Positions 33,005-42,394 of a DNA stretch of 64,000 nt are shown in pieces. A program made the translations under genes and the position numbers. Each line of letters starts with the position of its first letter. The first letter of the stretch is position 1. The notes beneath the pieces are model-generated. The model was not told the DNA's origin. It made no database searches and saw only the letters and a list, made by a program, of their open reading frames with translations. Source of the DNA: Rhodothermales bacterium (GTDB lineage Bacteria > Bacteroidota > Rhodothermia > Rhodothermales > JAHQVL01); assembly GCA_041391505.1 (NCBI GenBank), contig JAWKNW010000026.1, forward strand, positions 15,101 to 79,100, in the 5' to 3' direction.

Positions 33005-35965
33005 TTACCTCACAAGCACCATCTTCCGCGTGGCGGTGCGCAGGCCCTGGGGCGTCTGCGCTTCGAGGGTATAGAGGTAGAGGCCGCTTGGCAGGCGCCG
33101 GCCGCTTTCGTCGGTGCCGTCCCACGTGATGCCGTGGATGCCGGCGGACTGGGAGGCGTCGACGAGGGTGCGGACTTCACGGCCGAGCACGTCGTACACC
33201 CGCAGCGCCGCCGAACCCGGGGCCGGTAGCTGGTACGAGATCGTCGTCTCGCTAGCCGTGGGGTTCGGGAAGGCCGCGTCGAGCGCGAACACGTAGCTCG
33301 GGCCGGCCGCAGGCTCCTCGATGGCCACCGGATTCGCATCCAGCACCTTCACCTTGTTCTGCCAGAAGGCCTGCGCCGCGTCGGCGTTGGCGCGGACCTC
33401 GGCGTCGGTCGAGCCGACCACCAGCGCGAAGGCAAAATCGGACAGCACGCCCGGCTGGAGGTTGAACGGGCCGGCGGACATCAGCGTCGAGACGTCCGTC
33501 GCATCGAGCGTGGTCGTCTGCACGCCGCCGCTGATGAAGTTCCACTTCTCCTGATCGGTAAAGTCGTCGTACAGCTCATCCGGGTTGTTCACGGCGCGGA
33601 AGGAGAAGCCGGACTGCGTGTTGAGCGCTTTCGTCCCGATGTACGTGCCGTCGCCGCTGGGGACGGTTTGCCAGATGCCCAGCCGGCGCGCCGCGTCGAA
33701 GCGCACGTAATCGGCGCTCGGGTCCTCGATCGAATCCCAGTCGAAAAACAGGCCCAGGTAATAATTCGATATGGGCTCCGTCGTGGTGTTTTCCACCGTG
33801 TAACGGAGGATGACGAAGTCATTCGTCGCGTCGGTGGTGTCGGCGTAGCTCGTCTGGTAGATACGCACGTTGAGCGGGTTGCCGGCGTTGGCATCCATCA
33901 GCCGCAGATACCCCTGCTCGGCCGCGACCTCCCCGTCGAAGATGCCGAACTCGGAGCCTTCCTCGCGGACGAAGTCGTCGGAGATGTCCGCCCCGATGCC
34001 GCGCACATTGTCGGATACCCGCGTCGGACCCGTCCCGGAGATGATGCCGCCCTCGAACAGCCAGTCGATATCCAGGTACCGGATGCCCTCGCCGAACGAA
34101 TCGCCCTGGAATTCCTCGTAGCCGAGATTGCCCTCCTCGGTGAGCGTCACCTGCATCACCCCGGTATCGTGCACGGTGTTGTTGACGGTGATCTGAAACC
34201 CGTCGATATCCGTGTAGGGGCCGCTCGAAAAGCGGATGTTCAGCGGCGCGCGGAGGTTGAGCGGCAGGCCGTTGCCAAGCGATATCGTAAATTCGGCCTC
34301 TTTCACCTCGCCCGGGGCGAGCGTGGCGATCGTCGCCTGCGGATTCACGATCGTGATGTTGGCGTCGGTGGTCGAGAGCGTCAGATTCAGGTTGCTGACC
34401 GGCTCGAGGTAGTTGGTCACAAACACCCGGACGGTGGCCGTCTCGCCGCTTTCCACGCGACTGCTGCCCCCGCTGTCGCGGATCTCGGACCGCACGATAC
34501 GCACCGACGGCGTCGTCTCGGTGACGGCGCGCAGCGCGTTGATGCGGCCCTTGCCGATGTGGCCCTGGAGCCGGACCGCCGTGTTGGACGCGCTGATGTC
34601 GTCCGCCGTGGCGCGAATCTGCTCGCGGAGCTGGTCCACTGTCCAGTCGGGGTGCAAGGTCTTTACCATGGCCGCGAGGCCGGCCACCAGCGGCGAGGAA
34701 AACGAGGTGCCCTGGGCCTGGCTGTAGGTGCCGCCCGTATTCGTCACGTCGATGCTGGTGCCGGGGGCGTAGGTATCGACCGTCATGCCGTAGTTCGAGA
34801 AGCTGGCGATGCCGTCCGAGCTTTTGAACGTGGCGCCGACGGACAGGACGTGCCGGCACGACGCCGGCGAACTCGGCGTCTCGTCGATGTTCACCCCCTC
34901 GTTGCCGGCGGAACTGACCACCAGCACGTTGTTGTCGTACGCAAAATCGATGATGTCCTGCTCGAAAAACAGGCAACTGCCCTGCCCGCCCAGGCTCACG
35001 TTGATGATGTCGGCGCCCTTCTCGACGGCGTAGAGGTAGCCGCGCAGGACATCGACGGACGAGACGAGGAAATCGGTCGTCGCGTTGGCCGTATTCAGCG
35101 CCATGAAATGGGCGTTCCAGCTCATGCCGGCGATGCCGTCGGTGTTGTTCGTAACCGCCGTCGCCGCACCGGAGACCCACGTGCCGTGCGTCCCGTTGAC
35201 GGTCAGGTTCGGACCGCTGCCCGGGTCGGCCGAGTCGGACGAGAAATTCCAGCCGTTGATGTCGTCGATGAAGCCATTCTCATCGTCGTCGATGCCGTTC
35301 GCGTCGATCTCGTCCGGATTGGTCCAGACGTTGGCGCGCAGATCGGCGTGTTTCCAGTCCGTTCGGGCGTCCACAATCGCGAGCAGCACGTTGCCCTGTT
35401 CGCCTTTTACCACGTCCCAGGCCTCGGGCACGTTCATGCGTGTCAGGTGCGTCTGCTGGGAAAAGAGCCGGTCGTTGGGCGCGGCGGACATCAGAAATCC
35501 GCCTTCTTCCTGCAAAAACGACGGGGGCGCGACATCTACCCGAAGCATCCGGATCGGCCGGGCGTCGACGACTTCCGGAAGTGTCCGGAACGCCGCCGCG
35601 ACGGCCGCGGGGTCGTGCATGGCGTCGAACTGCACGCGAAAGGTCTGCAGAAGCCGCTCGGTGCCCTTGATCTGGCCGCGTTTGGATGCCCGGAGCCGCT
35701 GCGCCTCGGGGAACGCCGGCTCGACGGCGTACACCCCGTAGGCCGCCCCGCGCGCCTCGAGCCGGGCGCTCTGCGTTTTGCCGGCGCCCTGCGCGAACTT
35801 TACCAGCACGACGCCCGGTTCGTACTGCTCCGCCGTCGACCGCTGCCGTTTGGCGCGATCGTCGTCCCCGGTGCCCGCCGTTACCGGACCGGCTGCAGAA
35901 AACAGGAGGAGCAGGGTCAGAACCGTGGCAAAGCCGGCTCTGGACCGGTTGGCGTCTGTGATCAT
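33005..35965 (-). CDS. Secreted subtilisin-family (S8) protease with T9SS sorting domain
   Basis: This 986-residue protein has a signal peptide 'FATVLTLLLLFSAAGPVTAG', a propeptide region (~40-170) and a subtilase domain with Asp in 'AIVDARTDWKHADL' (~198), His in 'NGTHGTWVSG' (~257) and Ser in 'GTSFSSPLVAG' (~418). Beta-rich modules follow, with the T9SS C-terminal domain over the last ~90 residues ('AFPNPTASETTISYQL', 'VLGREVRTLVD'). I chose the ATG at 35965, which puts the signal peptide first; upstream in-frame sequence has no such character. Likely a cell-surface or released protease that stands alone between repeat locus 8 and mazG. Confidence 0.9.
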   Translation of the reverse strand: MITDANRSRAGFATVLTLLLLFSAAGPVTAGTGDDDRAKRQRSTAEQYEPGVVLVKFAQGAGKTQSARLEARGAAYGVYAVEPAFPEAQRLRASKRGQIKGTERLLQTFRVQFDAMHDPAAVAAAFRTLPEVVDARPIRMLRVDVAPPSFLQEEGGFLMSAAPNDRLFSQQTHLTRMNVPEAWDVVKGEQGNVLLAIVDARTDWKHADLRANVWTNPDEIDANGIDDDENGFIDDINGWNFSSDSADPGSGPNLTVNGTHGTWVSGAATAVTNNTDGIAGMSWNAHFMALNTANATTDFLVSSVDVLRGYLYAVEKGADIINVSLGGQGSCLFFEQDIIDFAYDNNVLVVSSAGNEGVNIDETPSSPASCRHVLSVGATFKSSDGIASFSNYGMTVDTYAPGTSIDVTNTGGTYSQAQGTSFSSPLVAGLAAMVKTLHPDWTVDQLREQIRATADDISASNTAVRLQGHIGKGRINALRAVTETTPSVRIVRSEIRDSGGSSRVESGETATVRVFVTNYLEPVSNLNLTLSTTDANITIVNPQATIATLAPGEVKEAEFTISLGNGLPLNLRAPLNIRFSSGPYTDIDGFQITVNNTVHDTGVMQVTLTEEGNLGYEEFQGDSFGEGIRYLDIDWLFEGGIISGTGPTRVSDNVRGIGADISDDFVREEGSEFGIFDGEVAAEQGYLRLMDANAGNPLNVRIYQTSYADTTDATNDFVILRYTVENTTTEPISNYYLGLFFDWDSIEDPSADYVRFDAARRLGIWQTVPSGDGTYIGTKALNTQSGFSFRAVNNPDELYDDFTDQEKWNFISGGVQTTTLDATDVSTLMSAGPFNLQPGVLSDFAFALVVGSTDAEVRANADAAQAFWQNKVKVLDANPVAIEEPAAGPSYVFALDAAFPNPTASETTISYQLPAPGSAALRVYDVLGREVRTLVDASQSAGIHGITWDGTDESGRRLPSGLYLYTLEAQTPQGLRTATRKMVLVR

Positions 35966-36166
35966 GATGGCTGGTCGAAACGTGGTGAAAAGCGCGGGTG
36001 CGGTCGGGTGGCTCTCAAGATAGGGTGTCGTCACGCAACTCCCTACAGGCGGGCGCCCTAGGTATGTACTCGCAAAGCAACAATAGTACCTAACGAAGGC
36101 CTGTCGCGGTGGAGGTCCGTGGCCTTCCCTCCGCCCGCGCATCCGGCGCGTGCGCAGGCGCCATTT

Positions 36167-36982
36167 TCACAGGCCGGCGGCCTTCGCCTCGTCCCAATAG
36201 CGGTCCAGCGTCTCCAGATCCATGCCGGCCATGGTCTTTCCTTCGGCATCGAGTTTCTGTTCGATATACTGGACACGCCGGGCAAATTTGGCGTTGGTTC
36301 GGCGCAGGGCGTTTTCGGGCTGGAAGCCCGCGAGGCGGGCGTAGTTGACCAGCGCGAAAAGCAGGTCGCCCAGTTCGCCCTCCTGCTCGTCCGCCGGCAG
36401 GTCGCCCTCGACGGTCTTTTTGAATTCGCCCAGTTCCTCCTCCACCTTCACCCAGGCCGCCTCGGCGGTCGCGAAGTCGAACCCGACGGCCGCGGCCTTC
36501 TCCTGCATGCGGTAGGCGCGGAGCAGTCCGGGCAGTTCGGCGGGCACGCCGGCGAGCACGCCGCGTTTGTTGCGGCCCTCGGTCAGCTTGATGCGCTCCC
36601 AGTTCGCGAGCACCTCCTCCACCCCGGACACCGCCGTGTCGCCAAAGACGTGCGGGTGCCGGCGGACGAGCTTGGCCGACTCGGTTTCGATCACATCGGC
36701 CAGCGCAAACTCCTGCTCCCCTTCCGCGATGGCGCTGTGAAACACCACGTGGAGCAGCACGTCACCCAGTTCCTTCTTCAGCTCCTCCCAGTTTTGGTTG
36801 TCGATGGCTTCCACTACCTCGTAGGTCTCTTCGATGAAGAGGTGTTTGACGGAGGTGTGCGTTTGCTCGCGGTCCCACGGGCAATCCCGGCGGAGCTGGC
36901 GCACGATGGCCACGAAATCGGCGAAGGCGTCGAGCACGGCCGGCTCCGTGGCAAATACCGGGTCGTAAATCTTTTCGGACAT
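36167..36982 (-). CDS. mazG: Nucleoside triphosphate pyrophosphohydrolase MazG
   Basis: This 271-residue protein has two MazG-like helical units. The first has 'RRDCPWDREQTHTSVKHL', 'IEETYEVVEAI', 'ELKKELGDVLLHVVFHS' with the EExxE and ExxD Mg-binding pattern. The second, more degenerate, contains 'VEEELGEFKK' and 'GELGDLLFALVNYAR'. It hydrolyses NTPs to NMP and PPi, cleaning the pool and lowering (p)ppGpp-linked stress. Length fits E. coli MazG. It stands alone; its start is 40 nt from repeat locus 9. Confidence 0.95.
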   Translation of the reverse strand: MSEKIYDPVFATEPAVLDAFADFVAIVRQLRRDCPWDREQTHTSVKHLFIEETYEVVEAIDNQNWEELKKELGDVLLHVVFHSAIAEGEQEFALADVIETESAKLVRRHPHVFGDTAVSGVEEVLANWERIKLTEGRNKRGVLAGVPAELPGLLRAYRMQEKAAAVGFDFATAEAAWVKVEEELGEFKKTVEGDLPADEQEGELGDLLFALVNYARLAGFQPENALRRTNAKFARRVQYIEQKLDAEGKTMAGMDLETLDRYWDEAKAAGL

Positions 36983-37022
36983 CAGCGGTTGGGTGGTTTG
37001 CGGTGCGTGGGGAGTTGGAGGG

Positions 37023-37141
37023 GGATGCTGGATGCAAGATGCAGGATGCAGGATTCGGTCGTTTGTATCGGTGACGCTCTGTGCTCGTCCTGCTTGCCTA
37101 TCAAGCTTCCATAATCCAGGATCCAGGATCTGGGATCCCGG
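37023..37141. repeat. Heptamer repeat locus 9 (GGATGCA type, facing arms)
   Basis: The left arm has five units (37023-37057: ggatgct, ggatgca, agatgca, ggatgca, ggattcg) and the right arm has four (37114-37141: atccagg, atccagg, atctggg, atcccgg). The spacer of ~56 nt is the widest among the matched-arm loci. Confidence 0.85.
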
Positions 37142-37415
37142 ATCTCTTCAGGCAACGACACGTGCATTTTTTCACGAGCCGATGACATGACGTTGTCAGC
37201 CGATCACCGTAATTTACCCGCCGAGGTTATGTTTCGACCTCGAACATCGTCTATAGAGGAAACAGGCAACCCGATCGATGGCTGTTTCATCCTCCGGGCG
37301 GATTCGTGCGACGCCGAAAGGCGCCTTATCAGGACGGCTGCGCGCCCAGACACCCACCGGGCCGCGAGCGGACTCATGCAACGCCACCGGGGATCATGTT
37401 CTTAACTCAATCAAT

Positions 37416-37420
37416 GGAGG
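37416..37420 (+). promoter_or_regulatory. Ribosome-binding site of ssb
   Basis: GGAGG 6 nt before the ssb ATG. It is one of the few strong Shine-Dalgarno sites in the window, most genes here lacking one. Confidence 0.8.
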
Positions 37421-37426
37421 TTTTCT

Positions 37427-37909
37427 ATGGCACGAGGGATCAACAAGGTTATCCTCATCGGCAACCTGGGGCAGGACCCCGAACTTCGGTACACGGGCAG
37501 CGGCACGGCCGTCTGCAACATGCGGCTCGCCACCAACGAGTCCTATAAGGATGCCGAAGGCAATATGGTCGACAAGACCGAGTGGCATACCGTGGTGGCC
37601 TGGAGCCGGCTCGCCGAAATCTGCGGCGAATACCTGAAAAAAGGCTCCCAGGTTTATTTCGAGGGCTCGCTCCAGACGCGCTCGTACGACGATAAGGACG
37701 GCAACACCAAGTTCGTCACCGAGGTCAAGGCGCGCGAGATGATGATCCTCAGCGGCAAGGGCGAAACCAACGGCTTCTCCGGAGGCCCTCCCAGCGGCGG
37801 CGGGGGCGGTGGCTACCGCAGCAACGCCGGCGCCGGCGCGGCGCGCCCGAGCGGCGGGGGCGGCGGCGGCGCGGATTCGTTCGATCCGGATGACGACCTG
37901 CCCTTCTGA
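37427..37909 (+). CDS. ssb: Single-stranded DNA-binding protein
   Basis: This 160-residue protein has an N-terminal OB fold (~1-105) with 'NKVILIGNLGQDPELRYT', 'TEWHTVVAWSRLAEI', 'YLKKGSQVYFEGSLQTRSY', then a Gly-rich linker ('GGPPSGGGGGGYRSN') and the conserved acidic tip 'DDDLPF' that recruits partner proteins. It protects single-stranded DNA in replication and repair. A clear GGAGG precedes the ATG and a strong terminator follows the stop. Confidence 0.97.
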   Translation: MARGINKVILIGNLGQDPELRYTGSGTAVCNMRLATNESYKDAEGNMVDKTEWHTVVAWSRLAEICGEYLKKGSQVYFEGSLQTRSYDDKDGNTKFVTEVKAREMMILSGKGETNGFSGGPPSGGGGGGYRSNAGAGAARPSGGGGGGADSFDPDDDLPF

Positions 37910-37931
37910 TCGTCGGCATACATCGCATCGT

Positions 37932-37971
37932 GGGGATCTGTCGGACCCAAGTCCGGCGGATCCCCTTTTTT
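37932..37971 (+). terminator. Rho-independent terminator after ssb
   Basis: A 15-bp stem (37932-37946 with 37951-37965, two G-T wobbles), a 4-nt loop ccaa and six T at 37966-37971, starting 22 nt after the ssb stop. Confidence 0.95.
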
Positions 37972-38007
37972 GTTTACGGCACAGACCTACACCCGCCCGT
38001 CAGCCGT

Positions 38008-38946
38008 TCACCGGCCGCGGTCCTCGATCAGCAACAACAACTCGGAACTCGCCGCCCACTCGTGCTGGAGCGATCCGACCGACCCGAAAAAGCCGTAGCC
38101 GTTGTGCACGTTCGTGTACGCCGTGGGCAGCGCGAGCGCTTCGGGGTCGGCGTCCACCGGGATCACCCAGTTCGGGTCCAGCGCCTGCACGCGCACACCC
38201 ATCGCGCAGAAAAACACGTTCCCGACCTCGAGCCGGTCGGAGAGGCGATCGATGTCGTCGCTGATATTGACCGTGAAACGCCATCCATCCCCGGTGCTCT
38301 GCCCCACGCGGCCATACCGCAACGGTGTCGTCACCCCACGATCCAGCGTACAGTCGCGCCCCCCCACATCGTAGCTGACCGTAATGTCCCACGGGGAGAT
38401 CTGACCCGGAAACACGATGTCCTGCAGGATGGTCGTGCTGTCGTCGACCACGCGGAGGTCGGTGGGAACCGGCACCACGTTCGAGAGGAGCGGAACGGTG
38501 GTTTCGGCCCAGGCCGTGGCGCCGTCGGAGCGGAGCACCTCGAGTCGGTAGGTATGGCCGGCCTCGACATAAAACTCGGCCCTGAAAATATGGGCGAACA
38601 GCCCGTCGCTGAGCTGCTCGAGGGCATGCGTCCACTCGATCGTGGTATCCTCCTCCGCCGTCATATCCCGCGAGAACACCTTCGCATCCAGATCGGCCTG
38701 CGGATTGAGTGGACTCGTGATACGCTCGGGAAACCGCGTAACGGGGATTACCCGGATCTCATGCGGAACGCGAATCTGCCTGTTTTTGCCCTCGTCCAGA
38801 TACCCGTAAACGGTGTAGTAGCGCTGTTCGTTATCGAAGGGGTCGACAAACGAATCCTCGCACCCCATCTGCAGGGCGATCGCCACCGCCGCGATGAGAG
38901 CGGTCAGGGTTCGGGTGATGATGGATCGTGCGTCGGTCACGGGCAT
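38008..38946 (-). CDS. DUF4249-like lipoprotein
   Basis: This 312-residue protein has an N-terminal hydrophobic stretch and lipobox ending in Cys ('VAIALQMGCEDSF'), so it is probably anchored to a membrane. Beta-rich segments ('TVYGYLDEGKNRQIRVPH', 'AHIFRAEFYVEAGHTYRLEV', 'ITVSYDVGG') resemble the DUF4249 family of Bacteroidota surface lipoproteins, whose function is unknown. It begins 21 nt after the glycosyltransferase stop, making it the last gene of the sulfotransferase operon, and ends facing the ssb terminator. Confidence 0.7.
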   Translation of the reverse strand: MPVTDARSIITRTLTALIAAVAIALQMGCEDSFVDPFDNEQRYYTVYGYLDEGKNRQIRVPHEIRVIPVTRFPERITSPLNPQADLDAKVFSRDMTAEEDTTIEWTHALEQLSDGLFAHIFRAEFYVEAGHTYRLEVLRSDGATAWAETTVPLLSNVVPVPTDLRVVDDSTTILQDIVFPGQISPWDITVSYDVGGRDCTLDRGVTTPLRYGRVGQSTGDGWRFTVNISDDIDRLSDRLEVGNVFFCAMGVRVQALDPNWVIPVDADPEALALPTAYTNVHNGYGFFGSVGSLQHEWAASSELLLLIEDRGR

Positions 38947-38967
38947 ACCGGAAGCGTGCCGGTCCGT

Positions 38968-40038
38968 TCAGGCGGATGGTTTGTTGGAGCGGTCCCGGAA
39001 GATACGGCGGCGGAAGCCACCATCCCCGAGCATCCACTGCAACCAGGATGCACGCCAGCGGCGCGGAACAACCACTCCGCCGGCGCCGGCGATGAGGCCG
39101 GCGAGCTTGCGTTTTTTACCATACAGATCGTCGCGCCAGAGCGTACCCGCAAACCGGGACAGCGGCATCCGCTCGGCGTCGTCGGCCAGCAGCGTACGCC
39201 AGCGCCGATGCTCCACGGCGTTGACGTGCGCCCGGGTCGACAGGCGCGCGCCGCCGGCGTCGTTCGCGTCGAGCCACGCGTTGACCGCGCGCTCGATCCG
39301 GGCGAGCCCGTCCAGATGCCGGGCGGACACGTCCGCCGAAAACGCGAGCGAGCCGGTGAGGTTACGGCCATGCAGCCGGTACAGCGACAGCACATCGGGC
39401 ACCGAGGCGACTTCGGCCAGCAGCGGAGCGAGCGTCAGGATGAAGCCGTCGGCCACGCTGCGAAGGTCGGCCTCGGGCAGGGGAAACAGCGCATCGGCGA
39501 GGTCGCGCCGGAGCGACAGGCCGCTCGCCGGCGCGCTGCGCCATCGGCCGCCGCGCCGCAGCACGTCGTCCGCGATCCACCCGTTGCTCGCCGGCCCGGA
39601 CGGATCGATGCGCCGCACCAGCCGCCCCGCGGCGTCGACGACATCCATTCCGTGGAGCAGCAATCCGGCTGCCGGCCGGCTGCCGGCCAGTTCCACCACG
39701 CGCTCCACCTTTCGGGGATAAAACGCGTCGTCGGCATCCAGTAGACACAGCATGTCGCCGGACGATTCCCGAAACGCGGCGTTCAGCGCCGAGGCGACGC
39801 CGCCGTTGGGTTTCGTGATGAGCCGCACCCGCGGATCGCGCGCGGCATATCGCCCCGCGACCGCCACCGACCCGTCCGTCGAACCGTCGTCGCACACGAT
39901 GACTTCGATGCGCCCATACGTCTGCCCCAGCGCGCTGTCGAGCGCGCCGGCCAGATACTGCTCGTAATTGTAATTGGCCACAAGGATCGACACCAGTGGC
40001 TCATCCGGCAACGACGAAACGGAAACGGGACGCGGCAT
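38968..40038 (-). CDS. Family 2 glycosyltransferase
   Basis: This 356-residue GT-A protein has 'VSILVANYNYEQYLAGALDS', the nucleotide-binding 'CDDGSTDGS', 'NGGVASALNAAF' and the DxD-type 'LDADDAFYP'. The rest is a glycosyltransferase C-terminal region with an Arg-rich end. It probably adds a sugar to a surface polysaccharide; the donor is unknown. I chose the ATG at 40038; the frame is open well upstream but with no recognisable domain. It is third in the minus-strand operon after the sulfotransferase and FAD genes, with a 128-nt gap. Confidence 0.85.
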   Translation of the reverse strand: MPRPVSVSSLPDEPLVSILVANYNYEQYLAGALDSALGQTYGRIEVIVCDDGSTDGSVAVAGRYAARDPRVRLITKPNGGVASALNAAFRESSGDMLCLLDADDAFYPRKVERVVELAGSRPAAGLLLHGMDVVDAAGRLVRRIDPSGPASNGWIADDVLRRGGRWRSAPASGLSLRRDLADALFPLPEADLRSVADGFILTLAPLLAEVASVPDVLSLYRLHGRNLTGSLAFSADVSARHLDGLARIERAVNAWLDANDAGGARLSTRAHVNAVEHRRWRTLLADDAERMPLSRFAGTLWRDDLYGKKRKLAGLIAGAGGVVVPRRWRASWLQWMLGDGGFRRRIFRDRSNKPSA

Positions 40039-40166
40039 GCGGGATTGCAAAGGATCGGGGATGCACTCCGCCTCGTATGCGATGACGGGCCGCACGTTCC
40101 GGCAGGCGGATCGCTGCGCCGATCCGGCCCGTTCGGCGACCCGCATCCGACACGTCGTCGTACGCC

Positions 40167-41459
40167 TCAGCGCACCAGGTCCATCCCTTCCCGGATGGAC
40201 GCCGCGATGCCCTGGAAGTGCCAGCGGGCATACCGGCCGATCATGTGCACGCCGGCCTCGGCGAGCGCCTTCAACGCCGCCGCGCGCCAGGTCGACCCGG
40301 GCCATTGCCAGGTGTAGGCCACCTCGATCCAGGTGGCGTCCGCGACGTCGACCTCGCCGATAAATCCCCAGCCGGTCAGTTCGTCGACGACGGATTTCGT
40401 ATAGGCGGCCACGGCGTCGGCGTCGGGCCGTGCTCCGGGCAGAAAGGCGCGTTCGACATAGAGGCTGGCATGGGTGCCGGCGGCGCGCACGGACGCCGGC
40501 AGGAAGTGCGCATCCACCCGGTCGTAGAACCCCACCCGATGAAAGCCGGAGCGGCTGCGCGGAATATAGACCCAGTGGTCGTCGGGCATGCGCGGGCCGC
40601 GCCGCGCCCCCAGGTTGAGCACGAGCACCGAGGTGTACGGATCCGCCGGCATCCCGAGATCGAGGCCGGCCATCGCGACCATTTGATCGAGCGGCACCGT
40701 AGCCCACACCTGCTCGAACCGGCGCTCCGCGCCGCCGGCGAACCGTAGCGTTCGGGTCCGCAGGTCCACCCCCGCCAGCCGCTCGCCAAACCGCACGTCG
40801 CACGCCGCCGCCATGCCGCCGGCCAGCCGGTCGAGGCCGTCGACCGGGTAGACGAACTCGGCATTATAGCCCGAGGCCGGCGCCTGGCCGGCCGCTCCGA
40901 GCCGGACGAGATCACGCTCGATCGGCGTCTTGTAGTTGTCCTGCGGCGCGATGCGGGTCCACAACCCGGCCGTATAGGCTTCCTGAAACGGCGAAAAAAA
41001 GACCCGATTGAGCGTCGGGCCGAACCGCTGCACCCACTCGGCCATCGTCGCCGGCTCGCGGTCCTCCGCCGGTGCGTCGAGCTCGCTCAGCGCCGCGCGG
41101 GCCATCGCGTCGGGCAGCGCGTTCAGATGGTATTGCAGGGGATACGGTGCAAAAACCCCGGCTTCGGGCAGGAAAACGGACGAACGCCTGCCGTACCGGC
41201 GCAGCGGCGCAAAACGTTCGATGAGTCCCAGCACCGCCGGATCGCCGCCAAAGATCCAGTGCCCGCCGCCGTATTCGAACCGGTACGCTTCGCCGTCGGC
41301 CGGCGGATGCGGCCGCCGCACGGAGTCGCCCGGCGCGAGGTAATACGAGGCGCAGATGCCACCCGGCGACGAAGCCGCCTCGAAGACCGGGTAGCCCGTC
41401 CGGATGCCGGCCGAGAGCCCGGTCATGCCGGCGCCGATGATGTAACGATCCGCCCTCAT
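40167..41459 (-). CDS. FAD-dependent oxidoreductase resembling UDP-galactopyranose mutase / amine oxidase-type enzymes
   Basis: This 430-residue protein has an N-terminal dinucleotide motif 'YIIGAGMTGLSAG', an Asp/Glu site in 'VFEAASSPGG', 'EYGGGHWIFGGDP' and a C-terminal FAD segment 'GVHMIGRYARWHFQGIAAS'. The 'GGHWIFG' region and 'FSPFQEAYTAGLWTRIA' resemble mutase-like members that act on nucleotide sugars. The start overlaps the sulfotransferase stop by 4 nt (ATGA). A role in converting a sugar donor for surface glycan is likely; the exact reaction is not certain. Confidence 0.75.
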   Translation of the reverse strand: MRADRYIIGAGMTGLSAGIRTGYPVFEAASSPGGICASYYLAPGDSVRRPHPPADGEAYRFEYGGGHWIFGGDPAVLGLIERFAPLRRYGRRSSVFLPEAGVFAPYPLQYHLNALPDAMARAALSELDAPAEDREPATMAEWVQRFGPTLNRVFFSPFQEAYTAGLWTRIAPQDNYKTPIERDLVRLGAAGQAPASGYNAEFVYPVDGLDRLAGGMAAACDVRFGERLAGVDLRTRTLRFAGGAERRFEQVWATVPLDQMVAMAGLDLGMPADPYTSVLVLNLGARRGPRMPDDHWVYIPRSRSGFHRVGFYDRVDAHFLPASVRAAGTHASLYVERAFLPGARPDADAVAAYTKSVVDELTGWGFIGEVDVADATWIEVAYTWQWPGSTWRAAALKALAEAGVHMIGRYARWHFQGIAASIREGMDLVR

Positions 41460-42394
41460 GAGGCCTCGGATGGAGATGAAAACCAGTCGGACACGTCGAC
41501 GCCCGTGCAGCGGGTCAGCCGTGCCGCGTCCTCGCGATAGCCGTCGAGCAGCGCGGCGCGCGTGGCCGGCGCCATCGGGGGACGGACGAGCAGCGCGTCG
41601 TCCATCGCGGCGCCGAGCTTGCCGCGCATCCCGGCCGGCACGATCGCCCGCGCCACCCGGCGCAGCGGCGGGCTCGCGAGCAGCCGGTACAGGCCGCGCA
41701 TCCGCGGGACGCCGGACCGGTTCGGCCGGCGGGAGAGATCCGGCGAAAAGCCGGCGTCGAGGCCGAGAAACGCCGCCACCGCGGAGACCGCACGTCCCGG
41801 ATCCCGGCAAAAATCCTCGTACCGGATCAGCTTGATCCGATCCGGATCGAACCGATCCACATACCGCGCCAGCTGTTCCCCGTACAGCCCCATGGCCCGG
41901 TAATGCCAGAGGTGCTCCCAGCCGGCGGCGATGCGTTCCGCTTCCCGCGCCAGCCCCTCCTCGAACGTCGAGGCCGGCTCGCGCCCGTCGCGCACCAGGT
42001 GCAGATAACTCGCATAGGCACGCTCGGCCGGATTGCGGAGCAGAACCACCAGCCGCGCCTCGGGCAGCCGCTCCGCGATACGGGCGGCGGCATCCGGATG
42101 GTACAGGTAGAGCGGAGAGCACTCGCCGGCCCGCTGACCGGGCTTCGCGCCGGCGAACAGCTTCAGATACGCCTCCCAGCGCGTCACGGCGCGCCGGTTC
42201 ACCGCCGCGTCGTCGCCGGGACCCGAAAACGACGGGGTGGTCCCTTCGAGCGCGAAGAAGTTCGTTTCCCTCAGCGGCGACGCGAAGAGGCCCGGGTGCT
42301 GGCTGAGATAGAGGTACAGCGCCGTCGTGCCGGCCTTGGCGGCGCCGAGGATCAGAAAATCGGGCAGGCGGGGCGTCGACGTGTCGGATGCCAT
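41456..42394 (-). CDS. PAPS-dependent sulfotransferase
   Basis: This 312-residue protein has the 5'-phosphosulfate loop 'LILGAAKAGTTALY', 'SQHPGLFASPLRETNFF', and the 3'-phosphate-binding 'VVLLRNPAERAYASYLH' with Arg and Ser, plus 'RIKLIRYEDFCRDP'. This fits the bacterial heparan-sulfate-type sulfotransferase family, transferring sulfate to carbohydrate or lipid acceptors. I chose the ATG at 42394; longer frames reach into the intergenic hairpin region. It is the first gene of the operon with the FAD enzyme, glycosyltransferase and lipoprotein, suggesting sulfated surface glycan. Confidence 0.88.
   Translation of the reverse strand: MASDTSTPRLPDFLILGAAKAGTTALYLYLSQHPGLFASPLRETNFFALEGTTPSFSGPGDDAAVNRRAVTRWEAYLKLFAGAKPGQRAGECSPLYLYHPDAAARIAERLPEARLVVLLRNPAERAYASYLHLVRDGREPASTFEEGLAREAERIAAGWEHLWHYRAMGLYGEQLARYVDRFDPDRIKLIRYEDFCRDPGRAVSAVAAFLGLDAGFSPDLSRRPNRSGVPRMRGLYRLLASPPLRRVARAIVPAGMRGKLGAAMDDALLVRPPMAPATRAALLDGYREDAARLTRCTGVDVSDWFSSPSEAS

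Larger units (their letters stand above)
36983..37426. other. 444-bp intergenic region between divergent mazG and ssb
   Basis: The first third holds heptamer locus 9. The remainder (37150-37426) has no convincing ORF. It should carry the ssb promoter and leader, since ssb starts at 37427 behind a clear GGAGG. I see a weak inverted repeat (atgtttcga ... tcgaacat near 37228-37247) but no confident promoter or operator. Confidence 0.6.
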
